64,000 nt of DNA from Prorocentrum cordatum (GCA_963575745.1 CAUYUJ010017893.1:27501-91500); one strand, 5' to 3'; counted from the stretch's first letter, positions 13,911 through 26,104 are shown. Notes: generated from the sequence alone by a model not told the origin. Made by a program: numbers and translations.

Positions 13911-13959
13911 GTTCCCCCCCCCGAACCTCCTTATCACCCGAAGGGTGGTCGTATAGGTG

Positions 13960-14116
13960 TGTATATATATGTATATATATATATATTATGTGAGGTTGGG
14001 GGGTGAGCTCGCAGTGGAACGGAGACCCCCAACCAGGGAAATCGTTTCGTTTCGTTCGTGTCGTGCGTGCGGGCGGGGCGAAGCTGCGTGGGCGGGCGAG
14101 AGGAATGGACCCGACT
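13960..14116. repeat. Duplicated TA-rich/GGTTGGGG block, copy 2
   Basis: Matches 12400-12556: (TA)n, GAGGTTGGGGGGTGAG, then GGAACGGAGA, then CGAAGCTGCGTGGGCGGGCG. Confidence 0.85.
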
Positions 14117-14999
14117 TTGCTAGGGCGAAGTCGAAACAAATGCTTCTTCCCCGTCCGTCCGTCCGTCCCGCGGTGGCTCGCGGTGTCCCGCGGTGTCCCG
14201 TGGTGTCCCATGGTGTCCCGTGGTGTCCGCCGTTGCCAGGGCGAAATCAAGACAGATGATTATCCCCCGTCCGTCCGTTCGTCCAGCGGTGGCTCGCGGT
14301 GTCCCGCGGTGTCCCGTGGCGTCCGCCGTTGCTAGGGCGAGATCAAGACAAATGATTCTCCCCTGTCCGTCCGTCCGGCGGTGGCTTGCAATGTCCCGCG
14401 GTGTCCGCCGTTGCTAGGGCGAAATCAAGACAAATGATTCTCCCCTGTCCGTCCGTCCGTCGGTGGCTTGCGGTGTCCCGCGGTGTCCCGTGGTGTCCCG
14501 TTGAGTGAGATCGATAGTGAGATCGATACTGAGATCGATGTGGGGCCCCGAGGCGTCCCGTGGTGTCCCAAAAAATGAGATCGATAGTGAGATCGACAGG
14601 TGTCCCGTGGTGTCCCATGGTGACCCGTTGAGTGAAATCGATAGTGAGATCGATAGTGAGATCGATACAGGGACCGATGTGGTGCCCCGAAGTATCCCAA
14701 AAAATGAGGTCGATAGTGAGATCGATCATGAGATCGACAGGTGTCCCGTGATGTCCCGTTGAGTGAGATCGATCATGAGATCGATGTGGTGTCCCGTGGT
14801 GGCCCGTGGTGTCCTATGATGTCCCGTGGAGTGAGATTGATAGTGAGTTCGATGGCGAGACCGATAGTGAGATCGAGAGGTGTCCCGCGGTGTCCCGTGG
14901 TGGACCGTTGAGTGAGATCGATAGTGAGATCGACAAGTGTCCCGTGGTGTCCCGTTGAGTGAGATCGATTGTGAGATCGATTGAGTCAGATGTTGGTTC
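14117..14999. repeat. Composite satellite: 10-bp GTGTCCCG and 12-bp GATCGATA units
   Basis: Four higher-order units begin GCTAGGGCGAAATC at 14118, 14235, 14331 and 14413 (spacing 117, 96, 82 bp), differing in the number of 10-bp GTGTCCCGCG units. From 14505, GTGTCCCGTG blocks alternate with 12-bp GTGAGATCGATA blocks. Confidence 0.9.
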
Positions 15000-15699
15000 C
15001 CCCCTCCCTCCCACAACTCCTTATCACCCGAAGGGTGGTCGTATAGGTATATGTATGTATCCCTCGCTCTCTATCTCTGTTTCCTTCTCTCTGCATCTCT
15101 CTCTCTCTCTCTCTCCGTCCTCTTTCCTATGCTGTCTCTCTTGCTTTCTCTCTCTCTCTATTCCTCTCTCCCTCTCCCTCCCGCGTGCAGTACTGAAAGA
15201 AATATGTGTTCACTTGTCTGCTTGCCTGCTCCTGTCTAAGATCATGCGGTGGACGCTATCGGGACGACGAGCAGCAAGAACGAGCAGTAGAACTGTGGGC
15301 ACACGCCCAGTTAGCAGACCCAGAAGTGAACACCTGGACCTGCGCAGGGTAGCACAGCTGCACCTATACAAAACCACCGGCCCTGTCGGCGTGTGAAAGA
15401 CGCATTTTCAGCTGGTCGCCGTCGTCGTCGCCGTGTCGTCTCCGTCGCCTCCTCGTCGTCTGCGTCCCCTGTCGTTTCCTCGTCGGCTCCGTCAATCGTC
15501 GTCTCCGTCGTCCCCCGTCTCCTTTCCCTGGGCCCTCCTCCTTAAGCGCGCCAGCCAAACCGACATGGAGCAACGTCGTAGCTGATTCGAAGGGAAGACC
15601 CCTTCCCTTTGATCCCCTGTCCGCGGTGGGGGTGGGTCCCAGGGGGGTCCCTGGGGGAGGTCCCACGGGTGGGGGTTCGCCTCCCGAATACGCACCCCC
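15000..15699. other. CT-rich stretch and unique sequence
   Basis: 15008-15048 repeats the CACCCGAAGGGTGGTCG word of 13937. 15055-15185 is CT-rich. 15190-15699 is unique without a gene. Confidence 0.5.
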
Positions 15700-16420
15700 C
15701 CAGGTGGTTACAGGGCCCAGAACAGCTCCAAGACGCGGCAAGAGTGCCCCAAGAGGCCCCCAAGACGGTCCTTGAGGGCCCCGGACCGCCGAACTACTGG
15801 TCCAAGGCGCCAAAGTAGCGCCCAGATGGCTCGAGAGATGTTCAAGACGCTCTTAAGGAGCCTCCAAGAGCACTTCCATGAGGGCCCCGAGGGATAAAAA
15901 TCATAGATGTCCTATACTTTTTGAAAGATTTTGGCGTTCTCGCCTTGTTGGCTTCCCGACACGCCAAGACAGCCCAAGAGGCCCCCATGATCGCCCAAGA
16001 GGCCTCCAAGAGGGCCCCGAAAACGACCCAAGAGGGCCCCAAGTCTGCCAAAGGGGCCTCCAAGACAGCCTAAGAGGCCCCCAAGACGACTCCAAGAGAA
16101 AGTCCAGAAGGGGGACCCGAACGGAGATTTCGAGCCCACGGCGTGAGAGGCTCCCAGATGCCCCCAAGAAGCCCCCCAAGAGGCCCCAAGATGCCCCCAA
16201 GAGTCCCCCAGGGAGCCCCAAGAGGCCCCCACGAGGCTCCCAAGAGGCCCACAAGAGCCTCCCGAGAGGCCAAGAACTACTCCCAAGAGGCCCCCGAGAG
16301 CGCTTGTCGTCTTCGTCGTCGTCGTCGTCGTCGCCGCCGCCGCCGTCGTCGTCGTCGTTGCCGCCGCCGTCGTCATCGTCGTCGTCGTTGTCGTCTTTGT
16401 CGTCGTCGTCGCTCAGAGTT
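15700..16420. repeat. CCCAAGAGG array with core, then (TCG)n
   Basis: CCCAAGAGG units flank a conserved non-repeat core (TTTGGCGTTCTCGCC..CCAAGAC, about 15915-15975). TCG triplets occupy 16305-16412. Confidence 0.85.
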
Positions 16421-17304
16421 GGCGGCACCGGCGGTAAGACCTCTCAAATCGACGGATACAAGGCGGGGGCTGGGGAGGGGGGGAGGGAGAAGAGGATGGG
16501 ACATGGGGGAGTGCGACAAGCTAGGTGCGCTCGCGTCACATCTGACATCTTGCCGCTTCCGCCAGTCCCTTCCCTTTACGCAGATTTGGTTATCTATCCG
16601 CCGATGGGAGTCATAACGGACCTCGAACTCCCCACAAGACCCCAAAATGTTGTGCGCGATCTAATGAGGGAAGCCGTGTACATGGGAGGAAGAAGCAGCA
16701 AGATGCGCAGGACGCAGACGAGGAGGACAAGGAGGACGAGGAGAAACAGCAACAATGTAAACAGACGGAACGGAAGGAGGTGAAAAGAAGGGGGCGGCAA
16801 CGATGAGACAACACTCGGATCAAGAAATGTGTCCCGCGCTGTGGCGAGAACGTCATTCTCAACGACGGGGGCAAAACGATGATCCTGAAATGACGAGTAC
16901 GCTGCATCGGGAGCATCATTGGGAAGCCCTGAAGATGTTCTGGATGAAAGATACACATATGTAACGCACATGCTCGCACTCCGGCGCCACAGAAATATGC
17001 GGAGAGGGCAGGACATCTCCAGGACAGAGTCAGGGGAATACAGAGATCCGTCGGGAAAAGTGGGGCGGGTAAGATCGAAAAGAAACGGATGGCCAAGAAA
17101 AAATGGACTCACCGAGGACTCGAAAATCGGCCGAAGACTTCGGGGTATGGTCTGCGTTCGTCGTTGCCTTCCCTGGTAAGGCCCTGCCCCCAGATCTCCC
17201 TACCCGAAGTCTCTCGAGGAGCCTGCGTTCTGTCCTGGCCCTCGCGCTTTCGGGATTGGGCGTTTGTTTTGAGCTGACGAACGGAGACTCCCCACCAGGC
17301 AATC
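16421..17304. other. Unique sequence, no gene seen
   Basis: Mixed composition. Frames are short or overlap on both strands. Confidence 0.4.
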
Positions 17305-17545
17305 GGAAGAGGAGGAGGAGGAGGAGGAGGAGGAGGAGGAGGAGAAGGAGGAGTGGGAGGAGGAGGAGGAGGAGGGGCAAGAGGAGGAGGAGGAGGAGGA
17401 GGAGGAGGAGGAGGAGGAGGAGGAGGAGGAGAAGGAGGAGGAGGAGGAGGAGGAGGAGGAGGAGCGGGAGGAGGAGGAGGAGGAGGAGCAGGAGGAGGAG
17501 GAGGAGGAGGAGCAGGACCAGGAGAAGGAGGAGGAGGAGGGTGCG
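17305..17545. repeat. (GGA)n array
   Basis: About 240 bp of GGA triplets with few interruptions. Confidence 0.95.
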
Positions 17546-17959
17546 TGCGCGGGCCGGAGGAGCGCTCCCCCGCCATCCTGCCGAGGCGACGCCGAAGCAA
17601 ACGAGAGACCCCGCGCCCCAGACCACGTTGGCGGCCTGGGGCCCGCGGCTGGCCCGCGGCGGTCCCGTGGTTTTCCCGCCGGTGCCCCAAATCCCTTATA
17701 AAATCGACCCCCCCGAAAGAACCGGACCCCCCCTCCTAATGCGACCTGTAATATTCCGGACCCCCCTCTTGGACGGGGCGCCTTCGTACACCGGACCCCC
17801 TAAGCTCCAACCCAATAGACCGGACGCTTTCAGACACCGGACGCCTGCCTGCACCGGACCCCCTAAGCCCCAATACAGCCTAAGAAAGCGCCCTAATAGA
17901 CCAGACCCCCTCGGTTACAAAAAGGCGCCTTGAAAAACCGGCCCTGGGGGACGATTAAT
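17546..17959. repeat. Irregular ACCGGACCCCC repeats
   Basis: 17690-17940 has about nine ACCGGACCCCC / GACCGGACGC words spaced 20-45 bp. No gene. Confidence 0.6.
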
Positions 17960-18689
17960 AAAGGATTTGGAGTGCCCCGTGGTTGTCACGTGGTTGTCCC
18001 ACTGTTGTCCCGACGGTTGTCCCGACGGTTGCCCCGAAGACTTATCCGAGGGTTGTCCCGACACGGTGATGCCGATGGTTGTCCCGATCGTTGCCCCGAT
18101 TACTGGCCTGATGGTTGTCCGTATGGTTGTCCCGATGATTGTACCTATGAGTTCTGCTAACAAAATGTAATCGGCGTCTTCGGCGCCTCGAGATCTGTGC
18201 CAAAATGCAAAATACATGCGCTGGTAGTCCCGAAGCTTGTCCCGACAGATGGAAACTATAATCGACAGATCAATCAGGGGATCAATCGATCGGTAGTGAG
18301 GTCAGTAGAGAGACTGATGGTGAGGCTGGTAGTGAAATTGATACATCGTGATATCGATTGACCGATCAGGAGGTCGATAGACAGATGGCCAGTTCAAAAG
18401 ATAATGACATCGATAACAAGTGAGGTCGACCTACGCGCAGATGGATACATATATATATAGAGAGAGAGAGAGAGAAAGAAAACAAGAGAGGGGGAAAGAG
18501 AGAGAGAGAGAGAGCGAGAGGAAAAAAACAGAGGTCGATAGTGAGACTGGTAAAGGTTGAACGATGGACGGGGACGCTGCCCCGATGGTTGTCCCATCGT
18601 TGGTTCCCCCCCCACACACAGCGCCTCCTCATCGACGTCTGGCAGACCATCCGTTCCAACACTTGGCGGGCGCCAGGGCTGTGGGGCGA
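17960..18689. repeat. TTGTCCCGATGG array, GATCGATA words, GA tract
   Basis: 12-bp TTGTCCCGATGG-like units at 17985-18150, degenerate GGTCGATAG units at 18280-18430, GA microsatellite at 18455-18515. The remainder is unique without a gene. Confidence 0.8.
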
Positions 18690-19274
18690 GGGGAACAAAG
18701 GAGGGCAGAGGGAGGGGAATGGGGGAGGCGGAGAGCGAACGGGGACGGGGAAGGGAGGGATATGGGCGGGGGGAGGGAGGGGAATGGGGGAGGAGGAGGA
18801 GGAGGAGGAGGAGGAGGAGGAGGAGGAGGAGGAGGAGGAGGAGGATGGAGGAGGAAGAGGAGGAGGAGGAGGAGGAGGAGGGAGGAGGAGGAGGAGGAGA
18901 CAGGGCGGGGGAGGGGAGGAGGAGGAGGAGGAGGAGGAGGAGGGGAGGAGGAGGAGGAGAGAAGGAGGAGGAGGGCGGGGGAAGGGATGGGAATGGGGGA
19001 TGAGGGGTGGCCTCACCCTCTGTCCCCCCTTCAGAGGGCAGAGGGCCTCACTCTGTGCTCCTGATCCTCCTGCTCCTCTTCGCTCCCTCCACTCCAATTC
19101 CCGCTGCTGCTCTTCGTCCTCGTCCTCGTCCTCCTTTATCCTCCTTCCCTGTTCCTCCTGCTCGACCTGCTGCTCATCCGCCACCTCCTCCTCCTCCTCC
19201 TCCTCCACTCCTCCTCCTCCTCCTCCTCCTCCTCCTCCTCCTCCTCCTCCCCCTCCCTCGCCGCCCCATTGGGA
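18690..19274. repeat. (GGA)n array facing a (TCC)n array
   Basis: GGA-rich 18787-18985 and TCC-rich 19180-19255 in opposite sense, 190 bp apart. Confidence 0.9.
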
Positions 19275-20189
19275 AGGGGGCGGGTGGGAGGGGTGGGCTG
19301 TCGGATCTGGCCCGAGCGCGCCCGGCTCCGCCCGCCCCCCGTCCCTGCCCTCTGCACGGATGGTGCTCCGCGGCAAGCAGGCCGCTGGACCGACCGACGC
19401 CTCCCTTCTCGAGGGGCCTCCTAGATGGGGTCCGAGTGGATGGGGTCGAAGGATCGCGACGCTTTGTCAGTGCATCGCCGATGTATCGGCGATGCATCGG
19501 CGATGCATCGGCGACGCATCGGCGACGTCGGCATGGAGAAAATCGGGCTCCGAAGCGAGCCGCATCGCCGATGCCTCGGCGCTGCGGCGCGATACCCCCA
19601 ATCCCATCTGCTCGGACCCAATCGAGGAGGCCTGGACCGATGCGCGCCCCGCGGGAAGCCCGCCGCTGGACCGACCGACGCCTCTCTTCTCTCGGCGCGC
19701 GCCCCCGGCAAGACTCTTATGGGGCCGCGGAGCGGCCGCTGGCTCCCGCGGCGGCCCGGTGGCGCGCGGGGGCGGAGCCCTCGCGCGCGGTGTCCGGGGC
19801 CGCGGCGGCGTCGCCGGCGGGTGCGCCGGCGAGGGTTCGCCGGGCGGCTGCGCGCGGTGCGCAGTCCCTCCGCGAGGGGGCGGTGAGACAAACACTCGCG
19901 TGCAGAGCCCAGCTGGGTCGACGAAATCGTTGCGCACAGCGGCGCCCAGTCCGCAAGAACACTTCCAAACGAAACCCAGCGCTGGGACACCAACGCCTCC
20001 AGTGCTATCTTTGGTGTGGGGGCGTCACGCTCTCCATCGCAGAACCGTCGAAGCCCAGGACACCCAGGGCACCCTGGAGGCCAGCAGGGTGTTTCTTGGC
20101 GTGGGCCTCCACTGCATACGTCTCCCAGGCAATGCCAGGAGGGCGTCCACATCGCTCCTGGCGCCAGGATGGGCCTGGCCGGGCGCGGA
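19275..20189. other. GC-rich unique region with a 10-bp ATCGGCGATGC array
   Basis: 19475-19535 holds six GATGCATCGGC-type units, locally palindromic. GCATCGCCGATGC also occurs at 19560. A direct repeat, GGACCGACCGACGCCTC, is at 19388 and 19669. No gene is seen. Confidence 0.5.
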
Positions 20190-20757
20190 GGGAGGAGCAG
20201 GAGGAGGAGGAGGAGGAGGAGGAGGAGGGGAAGGAGGAGGAGGAGGAGGAGGAGGAGGAGGAGGAGGAGGAGGAGGAGGAGGAGGTGGATATGAATAGAT
20301 CTCGTCGCCCCCCCAACGTCGTCAGAAAGTCGACAGCTGGTGCGCGGCAGCCGCTCCGGCCCAGACCACTGGCCTTAGGTCGGGCATGTCCCACTCCAGT
20401 TTGATTTTGGCAGAAATCGAATCGTAGCCCAACAGAAAGCCACGAACAAACCACGACAAATCGTCACCAGACTATTTCCTTACTGTTCGGGAAGATTCTC
20501 CTGATAGAGGGGCACGCCCGACTTAACAACACTAGCCGCATAACATGCAAATATCATCACGCCCCGCGCGTGCTTTTGACCTCGCTGGTGATGACGGGCA
20601 GATGGTGGCCCCATGGGGGGGCGCGCCGCCCTCCTCAGGGATGACGGCTGGACAGGGCTCGATGATCTGACGACGTTGGGCTCTACGACGATCTTCGAGG
20701 AAGGGAAAAACCTCCTCCTCCTCCTCCTCCTCCTCCTCCTCCCCCTCCTCCTCCATC
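20190..20757. repeat. (GGA)n array, unique spacer, (TCC)n array
   Basis: GGA triplets at 20192-20285, unique sequence 20292-20705, TCC triplets at 20708-20755. The two arrays are complementary. Confidence 0.9.
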
Positions 20758-20899
20758 GGATGTTCGCACGGATTTCTTGCATCGGCCTGGGGCTGTCCCA
20801 ATCCACCACTTCACGGTTTGACGACCGCGGATGCCACAACCGCCCGAGACGTCGTTGGTGGAGAGCGACCCAAGACCCAAGCCGTGCGGCCGCCCCGAA

Positions 20900-21045
20900 T
20901 CCCGCTGTCTGGAGGCCCACAGTGCCTCTGGAGCCGTCCCTGGCGCACTTCTCGCGCCAGGCAGGGGGGACAGCGCCAATCCAAGTGATCCGCGCGGACA
21001 TCAAAACATTTCTGCGAATGCCGTGCTTCTTTCTTCGAGATCTTC
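20900..21045. repeat. Dispersed element with CCTGGCGCG hairpin, copy 2
   Basis: Matches 9440-9595 in parts: CCTGGCGC / GCGCCAGG arms, then GGCGC..GATCCAA, CGCGCGGA and, 40-50 bases on, TTCTTTCTTCGAGA. Both copies stand near GGA/TCC arrays. Confidence 0.5.
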
Positions 21046-21829
21046 AAGAACATATCCACTGCTCCTCAAGGTGGCGCTACAGTGTTGCCCGCACGGGTGA
21101 ACAGTCTCATCGGCACGCGCTCTTGTCACCATTGGAAACGCATACGAGGTTTCAGGGCTTGCGTATAAAATCCGCCACCGCACCACAGGCACTGATTAGA
21201 GTGTCCTCAGGTCTCTTTGAGTGCCCTGTCTTGGGCATCGCACGTGCTCTGCAGGGTGCCCCGAATCCCAAGGATTTCGAAGCGTCCTTGGGCGCCGTTT
21301 GGAATCGCCGCGTCACTTTCCCAGACGCCACATGGGCGCAGCTCAGGAAAAGTATCCATAACATGCTCTTGGATGGTCCGTGGGCCCCCGTCCTGGATAC
21401 CTCTTGGGGCCCACGAGGAACAAATCCCACCAGCCCTTTGGGCGTGAGTGGTTTAGAGAGCCCGCTCTGTCCTCAACCCCCCTTCTTCCCCTTCGGGGAG
21501 GGGTTTACCCCTCCCCCTCCCCCCTCCCCCTGGGCCTGGAGAGGGCGGGCCGCGGGTCGTCAGGGGGGTCTTTTTCGACTCCTGGGAGGGCCAAAAAAAC
21601 GACGACCCTCACGAGGATTCTGGCCCCGACGGGGGGGGGGAGTTAGGCCCCTCTGCTCTTCTTCGAAGCCAAACTCATTGATTTTACTACGGTTGTGGCC
21701 CCATTTTGGCCTCCTGAAGGGGGCCGCGCTCATCTTCCTTCATAGCAAAATCATTGATTGTACTAAGGTTTTGCGCTCATTTTGTCCTTTTCAGGGGGGC
21801 AGCTCTCATTTGCGCTTCTGAGGAGGTCG
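21046..21829. other. Unique region with a 75-bp duplication; ORF doubtful
   Basis: A plus frame across 21100-21450 reads partly protein-like (IARALQGAPNPKDFEASLG), but nothing else supports it. 21676-21750 and 21751-21825 are diverged direct copies (CATTGATT..TACTA). Confidence 0.3.
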
Positions 21830-22059
21830 CACGAGGCCCCAAGATGGCCCCAAGAGGCCCCGAGGAGGCTCCCAAGAGGCCTCCAAGAGGCCCCCCAGAA
21901 GCCTCCAAGCGGTCCCAAGAGGCCCCCAAGGGGCCCCCAAGAGGCCCCCAAGAGGCCTCAAGAGGCCCCAAGAGGCCCCCAAGAGGCTCCCCAGAGGCCC
22001 GCAAGAGGCCCCCAAGAGGCCCCAAGAGGCTCCAAGAGGCCCCCAAGAGGCCCCACGAG
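21830..22059. repeat. CCCAAGAGGCCC array
   Basis: About 15 units of 12-15 bp (AGGCCCCCAAG). Related arrays lie at 7700-8360, 11170-11720 and 15700-16300, and in reverse at 47150-47500. Confidence 0.9.
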
Positions 22060-22469
22060 GAGCCCGAACGACTCACACCAGGACGAGGGGCCCGAACGAC
22101 TCACACCACGAAGAGCCCGAACGACTCACACCACAAGGAGGGGCCCGAACGACTCACACCAGGACGAGGCGCCCGAACGACTCACACCACGAGGAGCCCG
22201 AACGACTCACACCACGACGCGGGCCCCGAACGACTCACACCACGAGGAGCCCGAACGAGTCACACCAGGAGGAGGGGCCCGCAACGACTCACACCAGGAT
22301 GAGGGGCCCGAACAACTCACACCACGAGAAGCCCGAACGACTCCCACCAGGACGAAGAGCCCGAACGACTCACACCACGAAGAGCCCGAACGACTCACAC
22401 CAGGAAGAAGGGCCCGAACGACTCACACCAGGACGAGAAACCCCAAACGACTCAAACCACGAGGAGCGC
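22060..22469. repeat. Minisatellite of 18-29 bp, GCCCGAACGACTCACACCA
   Basis: About 15 units of GCCCGAACGACTCACACCA with variable tails (GGACGAGG, CGAGGA, CGAAGA). All frames on the plus strand stay open (SPNDSHH, ARTTHT), so the long ORF here is a repeat artefact. Confidence 0.9.
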
Positions 22470-22875
22470 TTTCTCTCCCTCCTCCTCCGCCTCGTCCTTC
22501 TCCCGCTCCCACCACAAGGAGGATGTACACGGAGGCGGGAGGAAGGAGGAACAGGGGAGATATGCGGGGGCAGGCGGAAACACGCCTGAAGAACACGACT
22601 GTCGGCATGCTTCGCAAGAGTTGCTGTTTTGAGATGGGCTGGTGGGGATACGCGAAGCGTAAAGAATTGCCCAACTATCTCCATGTGTCGAGTATGTGAG
22701 TAACGTGTATATATAATTTTAGCAGATTCGCCTTTTCTGTCCTGAGATCGCCCAAGACGGCCCAGTGTGCTCCGAAGATCGCCCAGAGACGGCCCGAGAG
22801 CCCCCGGAGACTCCTATGGGCGCGACAGGGTGCCCCCGAGACGACCCACGGAGGGGGATCCAAAAGGCCGCCTGC
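22470..22875. other. Unique sequence, no gene seen
   Basis: Includes an AT-rich stretch near 22700-22740 and CCCAAGACGG words at 22750-22800. Confidence 0.4.
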
Positions 22876-23007
22876 CAGGGCTGGACCTAAACATTGTTTT
22901 TCGTTTTGTCGATGGTTTTGCTCTCCTTGCTGTCCTGTACCTCCCTGCCAGAACGAAACACAAAACACCGCCGACGTCCGGGAAAACAGCGTTCAGGTCC
23001 AGCCCTG
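22876..23007. mobile_element. Short inverted-repeat element, MITE candidate
   Basis: CAGGGCTGGACCTAAAC (22876-22892) and its complement with one mismatch (22991-23007) bound a 132-bp unit with an AT-richer core. No target-site duplication is established. Confidence 0.45.
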
Positions 23008-23768
23008 TCGCCCGCAAGTCCCCCTGATAGATCCTGACAGATCTCCGACGGACCTCTGGTCCACGACCAGGCGCTGTGATGGAATGAGCCGCGTGAGCGT
23101 TTTCTTGTTCGGCGTTTCGACATTGGGCGGAAGGGGGGCTGGACGGGGGGGGCTGGCTCCAGACCTCTGCTTAGTGCGGTTGTTTGCAGCAGTGCGTCCA
23201 TGATGGGGGAGGCTCCGCGTGCTCAAAACAGGCGCAAAAAACAGCCAAGATCTACTCCAGGGAGGGGGGGGGGAGGGGGGGGGCGAGGGCCCGCGCCGAT
23301 CGGCAAAACAACGAATTCGTCGGCCCACCTGCGGGGCCAACAGGCTGCGAAGATTAGGCTTGCAGCTCCCTGTGCCAGTTGCAGTTTCCACTTTCCACTG
23401 TTACAGTCCTGCTTTCTGCTTCCTTACGGTTAATTGTTGCTGAGCGCGCGAAGGGGGAGCCGAAAAGCGTCCTGGCTAGCGTCCCCGAGTCGAGTTGTCT
23501 GCATTCCCTGGGGGTCGTGGCACACGTAAAAATACATTGTATTCGAGTCCCCGAAGCCATAAGCCTTAGTAGATACGCCAGATTCGCGTCCCCGAGGCTA
23601 TATAAACCTTCTAAATATTTACCGTAGCACCACGCAGTTGCGGATAAGAGTGACGGGGAGGCGGGGACGTGTGCAGTCTGCGAGGCTCTTAAGAAGCCCG
23701 CCGCAAACGCAAAATTTTCGAGCTACACAACGAGGCCGCCGCAAAAACACCGATTTATTGTGAAAGCA

Positions 23769-23880
23769 ATGTGGGTGGGTCGCGGGGTGGGTCGCGGGCC
23801 AGGTCGCGGGTGGGTCGCGGGTGGGCCGCGAGCGGGTCGCGAGGTGGGTCGCGGGTGGGTCGCGGGCCGGGTCGCGGGGG
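23769..23880. repeat. GGGTCGCGGGTG minisatellite
   Basis: About ten 10-12 bp units of GGGTCGCGGGTG / GGGTCGCGGGCC just before the first CAA array. Confidence 0.9.
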
Positions 23881-23884
23881 GGGA

Positions 23885-25236
23885 GACGACAACAACAACA
23901 ACAATCATTTTAAGACAATTCGCCCTTATCTGCTCGAGTGTCCAATAACGAATATTTCCCAAACCCTCGATACCCGCCCTCTTCATCTTCGATCGAAACC
24001 CTTTCATGGGGGGAATACCTTTCTTCCCTGCAGGCCGGGCCCCGGCAAGCGGCGGTGCGGCCGCGGACCGTCGGCCTGGCCAGCAGCAGCGCTGATCGGC
24101 TGGGCGGCCGCGGACCGTCGACCCGACCCCAAGAGGGACGGACAGGGGACCGACCACGACGACGACGACGTCGACGACGACGGCGACGACGAGCGAAAGC
24201 GAGAGCGAGAGAGAACGACAGCACGGCCACGAAGGACACGAAGTAGGCCACGAAGGGCGACAGCGGGGACACGAAGGGAATGCGTATGGGGCCACGAAGA
24301 GCGCGAACGAGCGGGGGCCACGAAGGGCAGATAATGCGGGGCCACAGAAGGCAACGATGGGGCCACTGAGGGTAGTAACTGGGCCACGTAGGGCAATGAG
24401 GGGGTTATAAACGGCGACAGCGGGGCCACGAAGGGCATGCACATGGGGCCACAACGGGCGCGACTCCTGGGTGCCTGGGTGTCGGGAGCGCGGCGCTTCA
24501 GCAAATTGCAAGAAATTCCAACGCGAGGACGCTATTCCTCTGTAAATTGCAAGCAAATCTCTTGCGAAAGCGCGACTCCAGAGCGCCGGGAGAGCGACTC
24601 CTGAATAAGTTGTAAGGAAGTCCCAAGCGAGAGCGCGATTCCGGAATAACATGCGAAGAAGTCTCGGGCGGGAGCGGGGGTCCTGGCTAAATTGTGAGGA
24701 AGTCTCAAGCGGGAACCGTTGCTGTTGTAACCCGGGGGCCAAGGGCCCAGTTTGGGCATGAAGACTGTCCCTGTCAATAAACAAAGTGCAAACGTCGAGG
24801 GGCACACTTTGATGGAGCAAAAACAGTATCCACCGGTGGGGGGATCAACAACAATTAATCTGCGGGAGTGAAAGTTCAACAACAACAAACAACACCACCA
24901 CCACCAACAACAACCATAACAACAACACCACCAACAACAACAATCAACAACAACAATAATTCAAGACTGTTCGCCCCTATCTGCTCGAGTGTCCAATAAC
25001 GAATATTTCCCAAACCCTCGATACCCGCCCTTTTCATCTTCGATCGAACCCATTTAATGGGGGGTATACCTTTCTTCCCTGCAGGCCGGGCCCCGGCAAG
25101 CGGCGGTGCGGCCGCGGACCGTCGGCCTGGCCAGCGGCAGCGCAGATCGGCTGGGCGGCCGCCGACCGTCGACCCGACCCCAAGAGGGACGAACAGGGGA
25201 CCGACCACGACGACGACGACGACGACGACGACGACG

Positions 25237-25278
<42 letters not shown>

Positions 25279-25950
25279 CGAGAGCGAGAGAGAACGACAG
25301 CGGGGCCACGAAGGACATGAAGTAGGCCACGAAGGGCGACAGCGGGGACACGAAGGGAATGCGTATGGGGCCACGAAGAGCTCTAACGAGCGGGGGCCAC
25401 GAAGGGCAGCTAGTGCGGGGCCACAGAAGGCAACTGGGCCACGTAGGACAGTGAAGGGGCCACAAATGGCGACAGCTGGGCCACAGGGCATGCACATGGG
25501 GCCACAACGGGCGCGACTCCTGGGAGCTTGGGTGTCGGGAGCGCGGCGCTTAAGCAAATTGCAAGAAATTCCAATGCAAGGGCGCTATTCTTCTGTAAAT
25601 TGCAAGCAAGTCTCCAGCGAGAGCGCGACTCCAGAGCGCCGGGAGAGCGACTCCTGAATAAATTGTAAGGAAGTCCCAAGCGAGAGCGCGATCCCTGAAT
25701 AACATGCGAGGAAGTCTGGGGCGGGAGCGGGGGTCCTGGCTAAATTGTGAGGAAGTCTGAAGCGGAAGTAACCCGGGGGCCACGGGCCCAGTTTGAGCAT
25801 CAAGACTGTCCGTGTGAAAAAACAGGGTGCGAGCGTCGAGGGGCACACTTTCATTGATAAAAAACAGTATGCACCGGTGGGGGTGATCAACAATAATTAT
25901 TCTTCAGAAATGAGAATTCAACCACAACAACAACACCACCAACAACACCA
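23885..25950. repeat. Tandem segmental duplication, unit about 1.05 kb
   Basis: Bases from about 23885 to 24935 recur at about 24936 to 25950 (same word TGCTCGAGTG at 23931 and 24982). Each unit holds a CAA array, a GC-rich block with GCGGCCGC-like sites, a GAC array (longer in copy 2), imperfect 22-24 bp GGGGCCACGAAGGG repeats, and 50-60 bp repeats with AAGTCTCAAGCGAGAGCGCG. A third CAA array (25915-26045) closes the block. No gene is supported. Confidence 0.9.
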
Positions 25951-26104
25951 ACACCAACACCAACACCAACACCAACAACACCAACAACAACAACACCACC
26001 ACTACCAACAACAACAACAACAGCAACAACAACAACAACAACGCAACAAGTAGAATCCTCACCACGGATCCGCACTTAAGTCACGCACCCAGGGACAATT
26101 AATG

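Noticed and set aside
20613-21821. 402-aa plus-strand ORF
   Set aside because: Runs through a TCC array and a dispersed repeat. The middle looks partly protein-like, but long chance frames are common at this GC.
21782-22699. 305-aa ORF with ERLTPGRGARTTHT repeats
   Set aside because: All plus frames are open through the minisatellite, and there is no non-repetitive domain.
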